Source: CAZGSV01 sp964528605 (GTDB taxonomy: Bacteria > Armatimonadota > Zipacnadia > CAZGSV01). Taken from it: a stretch of DNA of 15,475 nt. Made by a program: the position numbers and the translations under genes. Under the pieces are notes generated by a model that saw only the letters and a program-made list of their open reading frames with translations, was not told where the DNA came from and made no database searches. How positions within the stretch are numbered: the first letter of the stretch is position 1; each line of letters starts with the position of its first letter. The stretch covers positions 1 to 15,475 of the forward strand of contig CAZGSV010000078.1 of assembly GCA_964528605.1 (NCBI GenBank), read 5' to 3'. Below, one piece after another: positions 13,283 to 15,475 of this stretch.

Positions 13283-14235
13283 AGTTCCACGACCTGGTGA
13301 GTTCTGCCCGACTGATCCGCGGCAAGAGTGACGGCAAGCGTCTTCACGCCGTCAGCGTAGGAGGAGCGGATGCCGCTGCTGTCGCCTTGCTCGATACCGC
13401 GCAAGAACGCTTTGTTCTCCTCCAGGTTGGGGTCCAGGCTGCCCTCTATCTCTTCGCGGTGCCTGGGGCGCTTGATGACCAGTCTGCCGCCGATCTCGAG
13501 GACCAGGTCGCGCGCGAACAAGTGTAGGCCGACCAGGTGGCCTTGAGGGATCATGCAGGAGTTGCTCACGTTGCCGATGGCGCCGTTCTCGAACTCCAAG
13601 TTGACGCAGGCCACATCCCAGACGTCCAGGTTGGGTACGTCGGTCAGGTTGCTGAGCGCGCCCACCGCGTGCACGCGACGCACTTCGCCCACCAGGTAGC
13701 GGCACAGGTCGACGATGTGGGTGGTCTGCTCGACTAACTGGCCGCCTGACTCCGCCTGCACTCGCCACCAGGCGACGCCCGGCAGGCCGCCGATCCAGTA
13801 GCCCAGCGCCATGCCGACGCGATAGTCCTTGAGGATCTCGAGCGCCTTTCGCGTGATGTCCATGTAGCGCCAGTGGTAGGCAACGCAGTTGACGACGCCG
13901 GCCTTGGCGATGGCTGCCTCGACCTCGCGCGCGCTGGCCAAGTTGTTGGCCACCGGCTTCTCCACCATGATGTGGATGCCCTTCTCCGCTGCCTTCTGCT
14001 CTTGACCGACGTGGCCGTGCGGGGGCACGCAGACCCAGAGGGCGTCGAACTTCTCGCTCTTGAGCATCTTGTCGAAGTCGGTGTAGGCCTTGCCGTTGTA
14101 CTGCGCCGCCGCACGCTGTGCCCGCCCCTCGTCCAGATCACAGAAAGAGACAAACTGCACTGCCAACTGCTGTAGGGACTGCATGTGCCTGCTGGCGATG
14201 CCGCCGCAGCCTACGAACGCAACTCGCACTGCCAT
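13279..14235 (-). CDS. Gfo/Idh/MocA-family NAD(P)-dependent sugar oxidoreductase
   Basis: This 318-aa protein has the family's two-domain plan. The Rossmann half has VAFVGCGGIASRHM (5-18), with Asp33 at the end of the second strand, which favours NAD over NADP. The cofactor/active-site loop is EKP (92-94, Lys93), followed by YHWR (120-123). The C-terminal substrate domain has GGQLVEQTTHIVDLCRYLVG (164-183), where His173 and Asp176 match the usual catalytic His and nearby Asp. Family members oxidise or reduce ring or chain hydroxyls of sugars, inositols and related compounds. The ATG at 14235 is preferred because AGAGGTGA lies just upstream; a GTG at 14244 overlaps the previous stop as GTGA. 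Overlap with the epimerase gene implies coupled translation and probably one pathway of sugar or cyclitol interconversion. The stop TAG lies inside a palindromic repeat. Confidence 0.92.
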   Translation of the reverse strand: MAVRVAFVGCGGIASRHMQSLQQLAVQFVSFCDLDEGRAQRAAAQYNGKAYTDFDKMLKSEKFDALWVCVPPHGHVGQEQKAAEKGIHIMVEKPVANNLASAREVEAAIAKAGVVNCVAYHWRYMDITRKALEILKDYRVGMALGYWIGGLPGVAWWRVQAESGGQLVEQTTHIVDLCRYLVGEVRRVHAVGALSNLTDVPNLDVWDVACVNLEFENGAIGNVSNSCMIPQGHLVGLHLFARDLVLEIGGRLVIKRPRHREEIEGSLDPNLEENKAFLRGIEQGDSSGIRSSYADGVKTLAVTLAADQSGRTHQVVEL

Positions 14236-14240
14236 CCGTG

Positions 14241-15050
14241 TCACCTCTTCTTCTTAGGCATGCAGGAGCGCAGGTAGCGCGCGCTCTTGCGCAAGGCCTG
14301 TTCCTTATCCCCGTAGACGCCGCACTCCAAGGCCATGAAGTCCTTGTAGCCGATGGCGTCCAGAGCGGCGAAGCCGGACTTGAAGTCGGTGTGGCCCTCG
14401 CCCGGGAGTGCGCGGTTGCTGTCCGCCAGGTGAATGTGGCGCACCCAGCCCCTGGCGCCGCGCAGCGACTTGGCGATGTCCGCCTCCTCGATGCTCATGT
14501 GGAAGAAGTCCGCCATTATCTTCAGCTGGGGGTTCGCGACCTTTTCGCAAATCTCAATGGCCTGCTGTAAGCGGTTGGGCAGGTGGGTCTCGTAGCGGTT
14601 GAGCGGCTCCAGCAAAAGGAGGGTGCCCGCGCGCTCGGCGTGCTTGACCAGGTCCTCCAGCAAGCGAACCAGGAGCAACTTCTCCAGTTCGACCGCGGTG
14701 GCGTAAGGCGACAGGTCGCTGATCCGCGGCGGCCCGAAGAGCGGCACGAAGATGAGGCCCACGGCGCCGAGGTCCGCGCCCATGTAAAGGAGGTCCTTGA
14801 TGTCCTCCATCGCCAGTTCGCGCTCGGAGGGGTTGGCGTCCAACAGAGTGCCGCGGAAGCCCGAGCAAATGCTGCTCACCGGCAAGCCCACGCGCTCGCA
14901 GGAGCGTCTCGTTTGGGCCACCAGCCCGCGGTCCTGCAATATGTAGCGGCCACTGATCTCGACGCCCTCATAGCCGTATGCCTTCAGGTTCTCGATGCGT
15001 TCTTCGAACGAGTCGCCGGGCGCGAGCCCTTCCTGACAAGCCAGTTTCAC
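14241..15050 (-). CDS. TIM-barrel sugar epimerase/isomerase (D-tagatose 3-epimerase-like)
   Basis: This 269-aa protein belongs to the AP-endonuclease-2 / xylose-isomerase-like barrel family (PF01261). The metal site is visible as Glu148 (LLLLEPL), Asp181 (MADFFHM), His207 (HIHLAD) and Glu242 (ALECGVYGD). The spacings of 33, 26 and 35 residues equal those I recall for the Mn site of Pseudomonas cichorii D-tagatose 3-epimerase (Glu152, Asp185, His211, Glu246). The family-typical GEGHTDF (217-223) is also present. It probably epimerises or isomerises a free ketose, or a cyclitol or keto-sugar shared with the overlapping dehydrogenase. The GTG at 15050 follows GAGGTGAG at a normal distance. It is first in the minus-strand block, behind a promoter with both consensus hexamers. 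The C-terminus ends in a basic tail (PKKKR). Soluble, no signal peptide. Confidence 0.88.
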   Translation of the reverse strand: MKLACQEGLAPGDSFEERIENLKAYGYEGVEISGRYILQDRGLVAQTRRSCERVGLPVSSICSGFRGTLLDANPSERELAMEDIKDLLYMGADLGAVGLIFVPLFGPPRISDLSPYATAVELEKLLLVRLLEDLVKHAERAGTLLLLEPLNRYETHLPNRLQQAIEICEKVANPQLKIMADFFHMSIEEADIAKSLRGARGWVRHIHLADSNRALPGEGHTDFKSGFAALDAIGYKDFMALECGVYGDKEQALRKSARYLRSCMPKKKR

Positions 15051-15086
15051 TATCGCTCACCTCACGTGGAGTCAGTTACGAGAACT

Positions 15087-15104
15087 CGGCGGCCTTCGCC
15101 GCCG
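15087..15104 (-). promoter_or_regulatory. Hairpin in the 5' leader of the epimerase gene
   Basis: CGGCGGC/GCCGCCG (15104-15098 and 15093-15087 on the minus strand, loop GAAG) is a perfect seven-pair stem in the predicted 65-base leader, close to the presumed 5' end of the mRNA. It does not cover the ribosome-binding site. It may stabilise the transcript; no known riboswitch fold is recognised. Confidence 0.45.
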
Positions 15105-15123
15105 CGAAACCCACTGCGCGTGG

Positions 15124-15153
15124 ATTATAGGTTCGGCCAGAAAAGGGTGTCAA
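15124..15153 (-). promoter_or_regulatory. Consensus sigma70-type promoter for the epimerase-dehydrogenase unit
   Basis: On the minus strand, TTGACA (15153-15148) and TATAAT (15129-15124) match the housekeeping consensus at every position, with an 18-base spacer. Start of transcription would be near 15117, giving a leader of about 65 bases. The match suggests strong, mainly constitutive expression unless an unseen operator is present. With no obvious terminator behind the dehydrogenase gene, transcription may continue into the two-component genes. Confidence 0.85.
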
Positions 15154-15304
15154 AGCGCCGGGAGTCTGATGGGCGCTTGGGCTGTGCCGGGCTTGTGACG
15201 AGCACTGGCGTGGGCGGAACAACACTGTGGCTCTCTCTGTCAGGGGCGCGACGCGAGCCGCCTGCCGTCGGCTGGCGTCACGTATGCGGTGCAGGCTGGT
15301 GGCG

Positions 15305-15475
15305 TTAGCTAGACAGGCCGCAGAGCTGGCCCCGCACCTGGGTGGCCAGGCAACGTGGGTCCTCCAGGTCCACAGAACCCCGCAGGTCTAGCCGCCCCAC
15401 CCAGGAGGCAGGGGCGCGCGAGTCACGGGCTGGGCAGGGACGCCAAGTATTCTGTCGACGCACGTCTCCGCGAGT
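15305..15475 (-). CDS. Possible 3' end of a minus-strand gene entering from the right
   Basis: On the minus strand one frame is open from the window edge (15475) to TAA at 15307-15305, giving 56 residues. The last part (ASWVGRLDLRGSVDLEDP) alternates hydrophobic and charged residues like a real protein, and about 70% of third positions are G or C. It ends about 150 bases before the epimerase promoter, a reasonable distance for the previous gene on the same strand. No family is recognised, and the fragment is too short to be sure. The rest of the stretch from 15154 to 15304 shows nothing that I can name. Confidence 0.3.
   Translation of the reverse strand, partial: TRGDVRRQNTWRPCPARDSRAPASWVGRLDLRGSVDLEDPRCLATQVRGQLCGLSS

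Noticed and set aside
14583..15308. A 241-codon open frame on the plus strand
   Set aside because: It lies opposite the epimerase gene, which has a full set of metal ligands, and crosses that gene's promoter; it is a GC-driven shadow frame.
15154..15475. A structural RNA (SRP RNA, RNase P RNA, tmRNA or tRNA) at the right edge
   Set aside because: I looked for their conserved core motifs on both strands and saw none.

Overview
The window is a high-GC bacterial chromosome segment with tightly packed genes. GTG and ATG starts are both used, and so are all three stop codons (TAG ends the cyclase, binding-protein, exporter and oxidoreductase genes). The gene mix is a ceramidase-like hydrolase, a degenerate glycoside-hydrolase-like lipoprotein, a Gfo/Idh/MocA oxidoreductase paired with a sugar epimerase, and GC-rich palindromes between genes. 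That mix would fit a free-living, polysaccharide-using bacterium of a group such as Armatimonadota, Planctomycetota or Chloroflexota. There is no rRNA or other phylogenetic marker, so this placement is a guess.

Left part (plus strand, 1-6124). A 5'-truncated ATPase-lid/winged-helix/TPR protein is followed by a metal-dependent cyclase-family (kynurenine-formamidase-like) hydrolase and an exported or membrane-anchored neutral-ceramidase-like zinc protein. A 383-base gene-free stretch holds a run of near-perfect hairpins and ends in a clear sigma70-type promoter. This promoter drives an unrecognised 159-aa protein and a lipoprotein that looks like a catalytically dead TIM-barrel glycoside-hydrolase relative. 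That unit converges on the long minus-strand block.

Right part (minus strand, 15153 down to 6143). A promoter with both consensus hexamers (TTGACA, 18 bp, TATAAT) precedes a D-tagatose/psicose-3-epimerase-like TIM-barrel gene overlapping a Gfo/Idh/MocA dehydrogenase gene. A short palindromic repeat follows, then a two-component system. Its OmpR-type response regulator is cut by a single in-frame amber codon exactly between receiver and DNA-binding domain, and its HAMP/PAS histidine kinase is intact. A second promoter (TTGACC, 17 bp, TAGGAT) then starts a four-gene unit: an ABCB-type exporter, a DUF456 membrane protein, a membrane-associated SAM methyltransferase and a sugar-type solute-binding lipoprotein. 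At the extreme right edge there may be the tail of another minus-strand gene.

I see no phage, transposase, CRISPR array, tRNA or rRNA. The observations most worth following are the amber-split response regulator, the hairpin cluster at 4035-4189, two intergenic palindromes sharing a nine-base flank (one overlapping a stop codon), and the degenerate glycosidase-like lipoprotein with its unknown partner protein. I did not find convincing evidence for a wholly new system.
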